64,000 nucleotides of DNA from NCBI GenBank assembly GCA_021018995.1, contig CM037593.1, forward strand, positions 39,197,810 through 39,261,809, given 5' to 3'. This stretch comes from Chloranthus sessilifolius. Lineage: Eukaryota > Streptophyta > Magnoliopsida > Chloranthales > Chloranthaceae. Below the pieces are notes generated by a model. That model ran no database searches and had not been told where the DNA came from. It saw only the letters and a program-made list of their open reading frames with translations. Positions 34,154 to 47,464 of this stretch are shown piece after piece; position 1 is the first letter of the stretch, and every line of letters starts with the position of its first letter. A program made the position numbers and the translations under genes.

Positions 34154-34540
34154 TATTTGATCTAAATAGTAGATATGAGTTTTATTTGTCTGTCTATAAC
34201 TTTATTTGTTCCTGTTATCTGTTGGAATAAAAGCACTGCTGAATTTATTTTGGTTTCTTGCATATCTGGAACAACATCAAAGGAGGAAGTTGATAGCTGC
34301 AACTGGAGCATTGTTTACCCTACTTCGCATCCTTTTATCCCTTGCTTTAGTTTCACTTCTGTTGTGCATTAATTTTAGTAGTTAAATTTTGGAGTAGTTT
34401 TTACGTTCTTTTATTGCTGCTATAAGTATTCTTTTTACTTGCTAGTAGTGTATTCTGGGTAGAAGGTATCTTTATCCTGAGCTAGAGCCTTTAAATCTAG
34501 AAATAGAAAGAGCCCGTAAACCTAGACACACACCACCTAC
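34154..34540 (+). other. Element C leader, left of the element B insertion
   Basis: Non-coding leader and very start of gag. It resumes at 51952 after element B. The last five bases, CCTAC (34536-34540), are repeated at 51947-51951. Confidence 0.8.
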
Positions 34541-36947
34541 TGTTAAGACATGAAAAGTACCACTTTTCACCCCTTAACTTAGCCTCTGTTAGATCCTTAG
34601 TCATCTAATAAATGTGTGTTAAGTCATTTCTGTAGGTAATAAAGAGTAGCTACAATAAGGCCTGAACCCTGTTAAGGAGCCCACTTTTTCCCCAGAAGTC
34701 CCTTAGAAGGATGAAAGCTGAATCCAGACAAGAATTGAACCTCACATAGCTTTTACAAGCTTCAGAGGATTCAAAAATTAAGCCTCGCGCAGTCCTCGCG
34801 AGTTTCCCAAGACTTCATTTCCAATTGTCTGTGTTGTTCTCGCGCAGCTCAGTAATAGAAGAGCTTCAAAACTATATCTCGCGCAGCTCTCGCGAAACTC
34901 AAATATGAAGCCTTGCGCAGTTCACTCAGATCAATTGAAGATTGAGAGCTCCAGGTATTTCGGCGCACAGCTGTCGCGCAGTGGCCACGGGATGCAAAAC
35001 TTAAGAAAAAAAAACTCTCACGCAGTTCAAAGACCAATACACATCACGTCCTCGCGAAGGTCCATTGAGAAACAAACTGCTCGTGCGATTCTCGCGCCAT
35101 TCAGAAGGAAAGTACAACCCTGCGAAGACTAGAGCAACCCAGCGAGGATTCAATGCTCTATCGCATGACTGCTTCAGGCAACTAAGACAATCCCGTGATG
35201 GCTAAAAATACAATCTCGCAAAGACTGTGCTACCACACGACAGTCTTGGAAACCAATGCTCCTGGCGAGACTCTGAACTCTAACTCCCCCTCACTTCTGC
35301 AGAGGACTTTCTAGGAACTTCCAGCAATTAGGGCACACATTACAATGCTCCAATTTCTGTGCACGTACCCCGAGGCATCCAAGGAACAGTATCAGGACAC
35401 GTGGCATCGTTAAGATTAGGTTTCCTAACCCTAATGCGCCGCCAAGCTGACTGCTATATAAACCTAAGCCTGGTTTAGGCTTAGAGGGCTTTTTTCTCTT
35501 TTTAGAATAGAACTTAGTTTTTCTTCTTCTGGAATCAGCTGTAGATCTCCAGTAAGTTTAGGTTAGGTAGTTTCTTTTTATCTTGTTCTTCTCTCCATAG
35601 TCCAGTATTTGCTGGCTATGCCTTTGTATGATTATTTGGAATAGATTAATGGAGTTTTATAATAGGGTGTTTTACATTTATGGGTTTTCTATTTGAGAGT
35701 TGTTCTGTACAAGGCTGCTACCTTGAGATCCTCCACTGCTAGAATGTATTGCAAGCAATGGAGGACTGATTTTATGGTTCACTCAGATCTAAGTGACCTG
35801 TGTGTCTGGGCTAACATGCTCCTATACAGGCCTAGCCCCACCATAAGACCCACTAGATCTGAAATCCCCATGGGAGCAATGAGCTTTTGTAGCCTTGTGA
35901 ACATGGTGGTGGCAGCAATGTTTCTTATTTTGTCTTGAGTTTTGTGAGGAGGATAGCCTTTGGGATAGTCTGTGACCATTCAAGTGGACAAGTTATAGCC
36001 TTAGGGTGAAGCCAATCCACAGACTCAAGATGGATTGTTCTTCTCTACACTTGTGCTTGTAGCCCTGCGAGAGATTGTGCAGAGACAAACTCCTCTGTAT
36101 GTGTATAGACTCGCCATCAGATGGCAGATCTGGTTTGGTTATAGAGATTGTAGGCTTGTGACTGGATCACTGCAGTCTCTCTAAAAGCAGTGGATAGCTA
36201 GACCTAATGCTTGTACTCAAAATCTTGCTGGTTCTATGTGTCTGGGCTAACATGCTCCCATACAGGCCTAGCCCCACACATAGCACTTTAGAGGTTGAGG
36301 TTCCCTATGGATTCTTGTGCTTGTAGCCTGGATGAAGTAGTGCCTACAATGATAAACTTGTTCCGACCCATCTCTGGACTGTGGTTTCCCAATTGGATAG
36401 TCTGTGACCATTTAAGTGGACAGGTTATAGCCATAAAGGGATTGAATCATGGCACAGAGATGAGTGGGATTCTTTCTCCTCAGTGGTGATAATGTAGCCA
36501 TTGGACAGGACTCCTATAGCAGCAGATCTGAATCTGAGTTATGAAACTCCTCAAATCTGAACCTAATAGCATACTTCTAACCCTTTTATATTTATTTTCT
36601 CACTCCATCCCCTTTCCTAACCCTTTGTATAGTTTAGACATTAGGATACCTTAGAATTTAGATTTTAGTGACCCTAAATCCCCTTCCATTTAGGATTGCC
36701 AGATCTGTAGACAGATCTAGAGAGCCTACTAAAGATGGCTCCCTTGGAGCCTAAGATCAACTTCCCTGTGGGATAAACTCTTACTTATCAAAACTTTCTA
36801 CAACAGGCCCTGTATCTCGCAGGACTGTGTATATTTTAGGCTTGCTGCTCTGTCATTTTCAATCCACCTTTCATTCATTTTCATTCACCCCATTCTTATC
36901 ACTGCCTTCAATAAAGTTAGTAGCAAGCACTTTAAAATAACTCAATA
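34541..36947 (+). repeat. 5' LTR of element B
   Basis: 2.4 kb. Carries a CTCGCG-motif cluster (34780-35280) and a TATA box (CTATATAAACC, about 35452). It also has an internal repeat of a piece of about 43 bases (GCTAACATGCTCC...CAGGCCTAGCCCCAC) at about 35809 and 36237. A phrase like TGTGACCATTCAAGTGGACA occurs twice (35972, 36402). Confidence 0.93.
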
Positions 36948-36953
36948 AGTTTT

Positions 36954-36971
36954 TAGCACCACTGTCGGGGA
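36954..36971 (+). promoter_or_regulatory. Primer-binding site of element B
   Basis: TAGCACCACTGTCGGGGA, seven bases behind the LTR, matches 13 of 18 positions of the tRNA-Asp-type Athila PBS TGGCGCCGTTGCCGGGGA. Confidence 0.75.
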
Positions 36972-37390
36972 AGTTAATTTTTTTAGTAGACTCTAGGTTT
37001 TTGATTCTTTATTCTTTGGTAGTTGTACTTGTGAATAATTGATACTGCTGAATTACATTTAGAATTTTTCTTGTAGATCTGGACCGTAGCAGAGGAGAGT
37101 AGAGTTGCACTGGGAGTCTGGCTGCCTCTGTTTGCACTTCTCTAACCCTCAAAACTCAGTCTATTTCTCATTTGAAGATTCCATAGCAGTTGATTAGGAT
37201 AGTTGCAATTTATATTAAGTGCAATGTGCCTGCGAATAGTCTTCCCTGTTGTCGGTGTGTGTGCATGTTAGGAAGGAGATCTCTCAGTCCTACATTAGAG
37301 CCTGCTAACCCTGAGATTGAAAGGGGTAGAAGACCGAGAAGGCACAGACACAGCACAGTTGAGCCCCCAATTGAAATAGAGATAGCAGTT

Positions 37391-38510
37391 ATGGGTGAAG
37401 AGCAACCTAGAACATTGAAGGAATTGAATGCTCCGGATGATTATAATTCTCCATTCAGCATTCAATTCCCAGATGTCCAGGGTAATTGTGAGATCAAAAC
37501 TTCCATCATCCAAATGCTTCCCTCTTTCCATGGGCTTAGCAAGGAAGACCCTTACAAGCATATTGACCAGTTCCTGGCCCTATGCACGACATTCTCCATT
37601 GCTGGTTTGGGACCAGAAGCCACTAGGTTAAGGCTTTTTCCTTTCTCCTTAAAGGACAGAGGCATCACCTGGTTATCTACTCTCCCAAACAACAGCATCA
37701 CTTCCTGGAAAGACCTCCAAACAAGATTTCTGTCAAAAATTTTCCCAGAGACCAAAACCAGCCAATTGAGGAAGGGCATACTTTCTTTTGCCCAATTCCC
37801 AACTAAAGATTTTAACCAATGCTGGGATAGATTTAAGGAGATGCTTAAACAATGTCCCCACCACAAGATCCCTGACTGGCAGCTTGTCCAGAGCTTCTAC
37901 AATGGGATTGATGAGAAGAGCAGAGACATGGTAGATGTCTCTTGTGGTGGAACTTACATGCATAAAACAACAGATGAAGCATGGGACTTATTCGAGGTCA
38001 TAAGTGAAAATGCATTCCAGAAGATGTCCTCTTCTAGAACTGTTCAAGAACCATCTCCTAAGCTGGGACTTGCTGAGACTTCCAAAGGAAAAATGTATGA
38101 AGTTAGGGGAAATGATGATCTAAAAATGCAGATGGCCAATCTTACTGAAAGATTTGATAAACTGTTGACTGTGGTGTAGCCCAGAATGGTTGCACAAGTG
38201 ATGGAGGCATGCCTGATATGCCAATCCCCATAACACATAGTAGAAGAGTGTCCATCTGCAGGTCAATACCCTGAGTTTGTAATGGAACAGGCTGCTGCTG
38301 CCTAATCTTTTGGACAACAACAATCTGGTGGCTATAATAAGCAACCATATGGACACCAGCACCAAAATGCTGGTTACCAATGGAGAGACCACCCAAATTT
38401 GAGGTGGAGGCAAGACAATTATATGCAGCCACAACAGATGTTGGCCCTACCTGAAAGGCCACAGCAGCAGTTTAACCAGGGTTATGCCCAAAGGTCGAAT
38501 TTCCAATAAT
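37391..38510 (+). pseudogene. Element B gag (fossil)
   Basis: Athila-type Gag. The capsid part begins MGEEQPRTLKELNAPDDYNS and contains LPSFHGLSKEDPYKHIDQFL and GITWLSTLPNNSITSWKDL, typical of this clade. A CCHC-like knuckle (CLICQSP...) is near 38211-38260, followed by a Gln/Asn/Gly-rich tail. In the family this protein forms the particle and packages RNA. Broken. Confidence 0.88.
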
Positions 38511-38819
38511 AGCAGCCCCAGCAACAAAATCAATTGGTAGTTCCACAACAAAAGTAGGAGATAAAAATAGAAAAAAGAAAAAAACAAAAGTTCAGCCATG
38601 GGCTTGTAGCTGAGGAACCAGCAGTACCTCAGCTGCCATTTCCTCAAGCTTTGAATGGCCCTGCCCCTTTTGATAAGGGTCAGGCACAGATCGAGGAAAT
38701 GATCGAAACCTTTAAGCAAGTCAAAATCAATTTATCCCTGCTTGATGCAATCTGACAGGTCCCAGCCTATGTAAAGTTTCTGAAGGACCTCTGTGCTCAG
38801 AAAAGGAAGGTTAGAGGCC

Positions 38820-39510
38820 ATTTGTCCAAAAAGGTCTTTGCAACTGATACAGTAAATTCTGTATTAACCATGACAATACCTGAGAAGTTGCAAGACCCAG
38901 GGATACCTACTATTCCCTGTATTATTGGAGACCACACGATTGGAAGGGCCCTTTTGGACCTTGAAGCCAGTGTTAACCTGCTGCCATACAGTGTATATCA
39001 GCAGTTAGGTTTGGGGGAGCTTAAGCCCACCCCCATTGTTCTATTGATGGCTGATAGGTCTGAGAGAAAACCCATGGGAGTGGTTGAGGATGTCCTACTG
39101 GGGGGTAGACAAGCTCTTCTACCCTGCAGACTTCCTTATTTTAGACATGGGCTGTAACAAGAGTACATCTCCGATACCTGTTATTCTGGGCAGACCATTC
39201 TTGGCCATTGCCAATGCATGCATTCAATGCAAGTCTGGAATCATGGAGGTCACTTTTGGACATATGAAAGTTGAGCTTAATGTGTACAACAGTGCAAAGT
39301 ACCCTCAGCTGGACAATGAGGAATGCTTTGCAGTGGATGTACTAGAAGAAATTGTTGAAGAAGAACTACCCTCTCTGCTGGAGTGGGGCAACATTGTCAC
39401 TGATTTAACTGAAGTTTGGAACATGGTGGAGGAAGGAAGCCTAGCTTTAATGCTAGAAGACACACCCCTAGTGAAGTCTTCTGTGGGCTTAGTGCAACAT
39501 TCCAACTGAA
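38820..39510 (+). pseudogene. Element B aspartic protease region (fossil)
   Basis: Contains TIPCIIGDHTIGRALLDL and NLLPYSVYQQLGLGELKPT, the Athila retropepsin region, followed by VILGRPFLA, the second conserved protease block. Broken. Confidence 0.85.
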
Positions 39511-39518
39511 AACCTACA

Positions 39519-40640
39519 TTGCTGCCCCTCCCTCCAACCAATAATACACCAATCCTACCATCCACACAACAAGCCCCTGATCTGGATCTCAAGAAGCTGC
39601 CAGAGACATTAAAATATGCTTTCCTCGAGAAAGAAGAAAAACTTCCTGTAATTATCTCCTCTTCTCTTACAAGTGAGCACGAGGAGAAATTGCTAACAGT
39701 TCTGAGGAAGCACAAGAAAGCAATTGGCTGGACCATTGCTGATCTGGGAGGAATTAATGCATCAATCTGTATGCATAGGATTCATCTAGAGGAGGGCTCA
39801 ACACCCTCCAAGGAAATACAGAGGAAACTTAATCCTCACATGCAGGATGTGGTTCTAAAAGAAATTATTAAATTGCTGAATGCTGGGGTAATTTACCCCA
39901 TCTCTGATTCTGAATGGGTGGCACCAATCCAGGTGGTACCCAAGAAATCCGGCATAATAGTGATCACAAGCGAGTCTGGAGAGTTGAGACTAGCCAGGGA
40001 GACCATTGGCTGGAGAGTTTGCATAGATTATCGAAAACTCAACTCTAAGACCAGAAAAGACCACTTCCCTCTCCCTTTTATTGATCAAATTTTGGACAGG
40101 TTGGCTGGGAAGGCTTTTTATTATTTTCTTGATGGGTACTCAGGGTAAAATCAGATCCCTGTGCACCCCCTTGATCAAGAGAAAACTACATTTACTTGTC
40201 CTTTTGGCACCTTTGCTTATAGAAGGATGCCTTTTGGACTGTGTAATGCCCCAGCTACCTTTCAGAGGTGTATGTATGCAATTTTTTCTCATATGATTGA
40301 CAAATTCTTGGAAATTTTCATGGATGACTTTTCGGTTTATGGGGATAGCTTTGACCAATGTCTACATCACCTCCATCAAGTCCTACAAAGATGTGAAGAG
40401 ACCAATTTGGTCTTAAGTTGGGAGAAGAGCCACTTCATGGTAACACAGGAAATTATGTTGGGCCATGTAGTCTCTAAAAATGGAATTGAGGTAGACAAGG
40501 TAAAAGTTGACCTCATTAAAAATTTTCCCCCTCCGAGAACAGTCAAGCAAATCAGATCTTTCCTTGGACATGCTGGATTCTACAGGAGGTTTATCAAAGA
40601 CTTCAGCAAAATTGCCAAGCCATTGTGTCACCTGCTCTGC
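39519..40640 (+). pseudogene. Element B reverse transcriptase (fossil)
   Basis: Contains the finger/palm blocks WRVCIDYRKLNSKTRKDHFP, RMPFGLCNAPATFQRCM and EIFMDDFSVYG (catalytic FMDD-type box, about 40310-40340), then the thumb block FLGHAGFYRRFIKDFSKIAK. Typical of gypsy elements of the Athila clade. Broken. Confidence 0.92.
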
Positions 40641-40646
40641 TAGGAT

Positions 40647-41110
40647 GTGCCCTTTGACTTCTCTGCTGAATGTCTGAAGGCTTTTGAAACTCTAAAAATC
40701 TGCCTCACCTGTGCCCCTGTACTCCACACACCTGACTATTCCCTGCCCTTTGAGTTGATGTGTGATGCATCTGACTTGGCAATAGGTGCTGTCTTGGGCC
40801 AGAGAAAGGATAAGTTGCCTGTGGTCATTGCATATCTCAGCAAATCACTTGCTGAAGCTCAAATGAACTACACAACCACAGAGAAAGAGCTTCTGGCAGT
40901 GGTTTTTGCTGTGGACAAGTTTAGACCTTACCTACTTGGGTCCAAAACTGTCATCTTCACTGACCACTCAGCATTAAAGTACCTACTGTCCAAGAAGGAT
41001 GCAAAGCCAAGATTGATTAGATGGATACTCCTGTTGCAAGAGTTTGACATCGAAATCAAAGACAAAAAAGGTGTGGAAAATGTGGTGGCTGACCACTTGT
41101 CCAGAATTAT
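40647..41110 (+). pseudogene. Element B RNase H (fossil)
   Basis: Contains [40 protein letters not shown] and [20 protein letters not shown], with the Asp/Glu positions of a gypsy RNase H in place. Follows RT directly. Confidence 0.9.
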
Positions 41111-41191
41111 GTTGGAGAAAGGTGTTGATGACCTTGCTACAAATGATGTATTCTCGGATGAGCAATTGTTTGCCATCCAATCTCTAGTTCC

Positions 41192-42501
41192 TTGGTATGC
41201 ACATATTGTCAATTATCTAGTTATAGGCAAGACCCTTCCCATTGGACAAAAATGGATAAAGACCTGTTTTTCTCACAGGTCAAATTCTTTTTCCGGGAGG
41301 AACCTTGCTTGTACAAGTATTGTACAGACCAAATTATTCGAAAATGTGTTCTCGATAGTGATATCCCCAATATTCTGGCCATGTGTCACGAAAATGCCTG
41401 TGGGGGTCACTTTAGTGGGCGAAAAATAACTGACAAAGTGTTGCAGTGTGGTTTCTATTGGCCTTCTCTTTTCAGAGATGCCCATACACACTGCAAGGCA
41501 TGTGAAAGATGTCAGAAATTAGGAGGGCTGTCCAAACGAAATTCAATGCCTTAACAACCCATCCTTGTTGTTGAACTGTTTGATGTGTGGGGTATTGATT
41601 TTATGGGCCCCTTTCCTCCTTCAAATTGTTTTCATTTCATCTTAGTGGCAGTGGACTATGTTTCCAAATGGGTAGAAGCCATTGCCACTAGAACTAATGA
41701 TAATCAGGTTGTCCTCAAGTTCATAAAGCAGAATATCTTCTCCAGATTTGGCACCCCCAGAGCCATTATCAATGATGGGGGAAGCCATTTCTGCAACAGA
41801 AATTTCGAGAGCTTGCTCAAGAAATATTCTGTCACCTATAGGATTGCTACTCCCTACCACCTACAAACCAGTGGGCAAGTTGAAATTTTAAATAGGGAGA
41901 TCAAGCATATCCTTGAGAAGACTGTGAGGACTGATAGGAAGGATTGGGCTGACAAACTTAATGATGCACTGTGGGCTTATAGACTGCCTATAAGACTCCC
42001 ATTGGTATGTCCCCATTCAGAATGGTTTATGGCAAGGCCTGTCATCTCCCAGTGGAGTTAGAACACAAAGCCTATTGGGCCATCAAACATTTGAATTTAG
42101 ATCTAACTTCTGCTGGTCCTCACAGATTGTTGCTGCTGTCAGAATTGGAAGAACTAAGGATGGATGCATATGCCAATGCAAGGATCTATAAGGAAAGGTC
42201 CAAAGCTTTCTTTGACAAAGGGCTATTGAGAAAGAGTTTCAATGCTAGTGATAAGGTTTGGTTATTTAACTCCAAACTAAAAAATTTTCCAGGCAAATTA
42301 AAATCCAGATGGGAAGGTCCTTACATTATCATGCATGTTTCCCCATCTGGTACTATGGAAATCAAGAATCCTAAGTCTGGGAGACTCTTGAAGGTGAATG
42401 GTCAGAGGCTTAAGCCTTGTTTTGAAAAACTGCCGACCTTTTGGACACCATTCACTATCAAGGGGATCCTTCTTCAAACTGATTCCATAGGTGTATCATA
42501 A
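41192..42501 (+). pseudogene. Element B integrase (fossil)
   Basis: The zinc-binding HHCC part contains [20 protein letters not shown] and HCKACERCQK. The catalytic core contains [14 protein letters not shown] and [16 protein letters not shown], and then the [18 protein letters not shown] helix. The C-terminal part ends with a [16 protein letters not shown] block. No chromodomain is seen, as expected for Athila. Broken. Confidence 0.9.
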
Positions 42502-42504
42502 CTG

Positions 42505-43617
42505 TATCATATGTACTTAGTTTTTGGTTGATTTTGATTGCTTTCTTTAGTATCTTTTCTCTAGGATTAGCTAGTGGCCTGATCTGAATTTTGACCTACC
42601 TGTGTTTTAAGCTTTTGATGCATGATTAAATTTTTACTGCTTTTGAATTACTTGCTTCTAATTGAATGCCTATTGTGGGAGGTCGTTTTTGAGTAAATGT
42701 CTGAGTTTACATATGCCTAGAGGTAGCCATAGGAGAGAGTCATGCCCTGGATTCAACCACAAGTCATCAAGAAAAAGGGGTAGAACAGAGAACACATGCT
42801 CTCTATTTTATACCTTACTATCGCTGGGTCCAAAGTGAAAGTCTGGGAGACTATCGCGAGATTCAACAACTCTTACAAGGTTAAAGAGGAAGTCTGAGAG
42901 GAGTTCGCGCAGTTCCCATGGACACATTCCATTTGCTGTCACGAGATTCATGCGTTCCTGAGAACTTTTCACGAGATTCACATAGAGCCATCAATTTGCT
43001 GTCGCGCGATTCCTTTACACCAACGAACCTCTCGCGCGGTCCGCATTAACCAATTCAGTAGTCATCACGCGATTATCAATCTATCGCGAGGTTCACATGG
43101 TAATCTGGGAGGCTCTCGCACAATTCAACAGAAATACTTCATTTGTTGTCGTGAGATTCTAAGTCTGTCGCGAGATTCAAAAGGGACCTAGGAGCTTTTC
43201 GCGCAATCCACAGGATTTCATCTTAAAATGTCGTGCGCTCCAAAATTCACCTGGCAGATTGTCGTGCAATCTAGATTGATTCAAAAGAACCTTCGCTAGG
43301 TTCATTTCCAACCCACGACCAGAGGGTCCAAAGCGCGTCGAGCTTCGCGATAGGTATTTGAACCCCGTGCGTTATTCCTTTCTCATTATCTATTTCCTTC
43401 TTCCCTCTGCGAAACCCTAGCTCCTAGCACTCTCTCCCTTCTCTCCTCCAGCCTCACTCTTACAGATACCCTTCACTCCACAACTCTCTCCAGGTGTTCC
43501 TAGCATCACCATCATCTATTGCCCTCTGCTCAGAGATCTTGAGGTGCCCTATGCTTCAAATCAAACCAAACCCTAGATCTCAGTCCCCATTGCTCATAAT
43601 AGAAGACAGAGTTAGAT
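42505..43617 (+). other. Element B post-pol spacer with CTCGCG-motif cluster and pyrimidine-rich leader
   Basis: Non-coding. The part at 42850-43350 is packed with variants of TCGCGAGATTC / TCGCGCAGTTC. The last 250 bases before 43618 are strongly C/T-rich, like a plant 5' untranslated leader. Confidence 0.8.
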
Positions 43618-46600
43618 ATGGCTCCAAAATCTACACAGAAGAGGAAGGGGAAGGACAAGGACCCTGCAGAGACCACCCCTAAAAAGGCCAAGACTTCAAA
43701 GTCCCCCAAGAAAGGAAAAGAAGTGGTTGAGGAGGCGACGGTACCAACCTCTAAGTACTCTACTCCTTCTGAGCTCATGGAGGCAATCCCATTAGAGCCT
43801 GAAATAGCCTTTGATGTCCCCTTTTTTGAGAAAGAACCTCTCTCTGCCCCTGTAATTCAATTCATGATTAAAGCGGGCTTGATGCCATTGATGAAAGAAA
43901 TTCCAGCACTAGCCTACCCCAGGTTAGTGCAGCTATTCTACCAGCACCTCACGGTCGAGAAGGACAATGATGGACAAGGATGCTTGATGGTGAAGATTGA
44001 CGATTTTACTATGTCAATGGGCCCTAAGATGATTGCTGAAGTTTTGGGCATCCTAGCAGCATTCAATCCTAGCTGTGGATATGGCCCCCCTCTGATTGCA
44101 TCAATTGACACAATTGCAAGGGCCCTAACTGAAGGAATCAAAGCCACAGGGGACTCAATCAGAAGGAGGGAACTAGACCTGAGCTGCTGTTCATTGATCA
44201 AGTCCTACGCAAGAACATCTATTGCTCAGGACATCAGCAGGAGAGGAGAACCCCAATTGCGGATGCTGTCTACTCCTACCACATGGGCCATGGCTTCCAT
44301 GCAGCCTAGCTGATTTTTGAGGCTATGAAGGACGTGGTGGAGAAGTTAGGATCCAACAAAAAGCCGTACACCCTACCCTTTGCCAGAATCATCACCCTGT
44401 TGCTGATCAAGGGGGGCTACAAGATAGGGAGAACTGAAGAAAACACCACCCTTACCCCTACCACATTTGCCAAGAGGCAATGGGAAATCAGCAGAAGCTT
44501 GATGGGGGGTCAGAAGCAAAAGAAAGCTGAGGCTTAGGCCCTGCCCGAGCATGCTAAGGAGGCAACTGGATCAGGATCCACCCCTGCTACCCAGAATGTA
44601 CCCCCACAACCTCCCATTACCACTGCTCTAGCAGAAACCATTCCCCCTCCACTTTCCACTTCTGTTTCCATTACCCCTGCCTCCATTCCCCCTCTGTTTC
44701 CATTTTCCATGCCCACTCCCGCTTCACCTGTGCTTGGTTCCTAGGAAGCCTCCCCCTCCCCTACCCTACCTCATTATATAGCCACAATTCCCCCCTCAAC
44801 TACACACAAACCTGCAAGCCCCCCCTCTCATCTCATACAAAAAACCGAAGACCACTGCTTCCATCACCACTATATCTCAGACACCACCCTCAATCCCTTC
44901 TGTCCCCATTAACCCATCCCACCTTGAAGACACCACCACCCCAGTCAGCTCCACTACACCCCCTCTCCCAGATATTGACTTAACCCTTAGCACCTCCATA
45001 GGCTTCCAAGCCTTTATTTCCACCTTCCTTGAAACAATTCCCACCCACTACACCCCTCTCCCAGATTCCCCAACTATCTCACAACATCACTCCTCAGAAC
45101 CCCCCTCTTCCCCTCCCTCCACTTTTTATCATGCACCCTCCTCCCCTTTCCAACCCATACCATCTTCTTCCCACACCCAACCTCCTAGCTTTGACCCACT
45201 AACCCTCCTCCTACCCCTTATCCAAGACATAAGCCCAATTATCCACCAACACCCACAACAGGACGGATGCAAGTGAACTCACTTCCATTCAATCCACCCT
45301 ACACACCTTAACCACTCCACCCATCCCCCACCACCTACTTCACCCCCCGGTCCTGTTCTTGACAAAACCACCCAAATGACTTCCCCACGATTCATTACCC
45401 CCACCATCACCATTACCTTTTCCCCACCCCTTTCCTTTAATCCCTTTCACCATTCCAATTTTCCATCCCCATCACCCCAACTCCTATTAAGCCTACACAC
45501 TTTTCTTTTCCCCTATACCCTCCCTCCCCTCTTATCCTACCCCCCCACCTTCTCTACCAAATCTATCCAAACCGATCCTGAACCAGAACCCATTCCCCCA
45601 CTTATCCTCCCACCTCCAATTTACATTGACCAACCGACCCAGACTGACCCAGAGCTTTTACCCCTTCCCCCACAAATAGACCTACCCCCTGTTACCCCAC
45701 CTTCTCCCCCCCAGGACCAAGCACACTTTGCTCCTTCCGCCTCATCTCTTCCCATTGCCTCAAAACATCATTTTTACTGCCCTCCTTACCTCACCATCCT
45801 CCACCATATGAAAGATAATGTATACCTGAGGAAGGATGTTCTGAGGGGCATGGCTCAAGATTGATGAGATGACGGAGGCCCACAGCGAGCAACTACTGGG
45901 CATCTCCTTGGGGTGGAAAAATATCATGAAAGAATATCAGAAGGCTAAGGCGACAGCTACTTATTATCAGGTGACTTGGGAGTATGAGAAGTCCAGTGCT
46001 GCTGCAGCGAATGCCCGGGAAAGAATGCTTGAAAAACGCCTTAACAATGCCCAGGAAATCCAAAAAATCCAAAAGGAGATCCAGGAGACTGATGCCCTCA
46101 AATTTTAAGTCAAGATTGCCGCATTGGAATCTGCTTTGGCTGCTGCCCGCAATGATCCTTACAATCCGACTCCCATCAATGTTCAAGTGCCTGCACCTTC
46201 TACTACCCCAGCTCCACCTGCCCCCACTGAGGAGATCCCACCTCAGTCCCAAAAAGGCAAAGGCAAAGCTCCTGCTTCACCTCCAACGGCACAGCAAACA
46301 ACTACTGAGCAGCCTCCACCTCCCAAGGCCTCTGCAGCCCCTCCCCAAGAACAAACTGATCCTCAGCGGAGGAAAGTTACAGCCAAGAGGTCTGCTCCCA
46401 AAGCTGTTCCTCTCAAAATTGGTAAAGAGCTTGCTGCCCAGTCTGAAGAGGCACAGTACCCTACCAAACCTGAGCCCACTGGAAAAGGAAAAGCACCAAT
46501 GGTCCCCATTGAGGATCCCAAAGCTAAAGGAAAAGAGAAATCCCCAGTGGTCTCCCTTGCAGAAGCTGAACCCAGAAGCAAAGGCAAAGGAAAATCCCCT

Positions 46601-46831
46601 GGCACCCCCCCTGCTAAGCGTAAAGGCAAAGCCCCTCAAGAACCCAAGGAACTAAAGGCTCCCAAAGCACCAAAAATGAGGGTGAGGGCACCTAAAGCTC
46701 CTTCTGCAGCGAAAACACCAGCCGAAAAGAAAAAGGAGAGGGAGGAAAAGAAGAAACAAGACAGAGCTGCCCTTAAGGAACAGGCTAAAAAAATGGGCTG
46801 GGATTTCCTTACAGATTCTGGTTCAGATTAG
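43618..46831 (+). pseudogene. Element B 3' ORF region (env position of Athila, fossil)
   Basis: The N-terminal part is Lys-rich (MAPKSTQKRKGKDKDPAETT, nuclear-localisation-like). It is followed by a globular domain with PALAYPRLVQLFYQHLTVEK and FTMSMGPKMIAEVLGI, which resembles the 'putative plant transposon protein' domain seen in Athila-type elements. Next come a long Pro/Ser/Thr-rich part (44560-45760), a coiled-coil-like part (45870-46108) and a Lys/Pro-rich tail ending KKMGWDFLTDSGSD. I see no signal peptide or membrane anchor, so 'env-like' is positional only. Broken in several places. Confidence 0.8.
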
Positions 46832-47464
46832 ATCCTAGCTTCTAGATTGTATCTTAGGTTTTTCTTTTTGTAATTCCACTTGTAACTACTTTTCTTACAC
46901 TTTCATAGAAATTCTAGTTTTTCTATTGCTCTGTTCTGTGTTTCCTTCTGAATGTTTTGTATTTTTGTTTTTATTCTTTTTGCCATTCATGGGAGAAGGG
47001 TTTTTGGGTGGAGATTTTTCTTTGAACCACTAATCCATGTCGCGGAGATGTTGGTTATAAAAATTTGTCCAAATCCCTACCTCAGGGATCACAATGGCTT
47101 CCTCTTCAAAGTGTTATGCCATGTTCAGTGTACCTCACGAGGATCCCAAGCTCAGCTGCACGAGAACTGCCCGTTCCTCATCACTTATTGCTCCTCGCGA
47201 GGATCCCCGCGAGATACACTCACCTCTTTAAATTCCATGCCTATCTTTAGATATTCCTTTAATGTTACTTCTCTTTTCCAAAGCGCCCATTGTGTATTTT
47301 CTTCTTTCCACACACAACATTCATTTATTGCCAAGTGTAAAAGGGGGCGCAATTCAATTCCACCGATTCATGTTCCCTCGCCCCTCTTTTAAATCGGCCA
47401 TCCTTCCCTTTTTCATCTCATCCCTCCTCTTCTACCCTTAGAAGTCCTTACCTCCTCACCCAAA
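46832..47464 (+). other. Element B spacer with third CTCGCG cluster
   Basis: Non-coding. 47038-47215 again contains TCGCGAGGATCC-type motifs. A C/T-rich leader precedes the small frame at 47465. Confidence 0.65.

Noticed and set aside
34905-35132. Short frames in the LTRs of element B
   Set aside because: Occur within LTR sequence and are not alike between the two LTR copies beyond shared DNA; no protein similarity.
43618-46831. Envelope protein of a retrovirus-like Athila
   Set aside because: No signal peptide, membrane anchor or cleavage site visible; position alone does not show an envelope.
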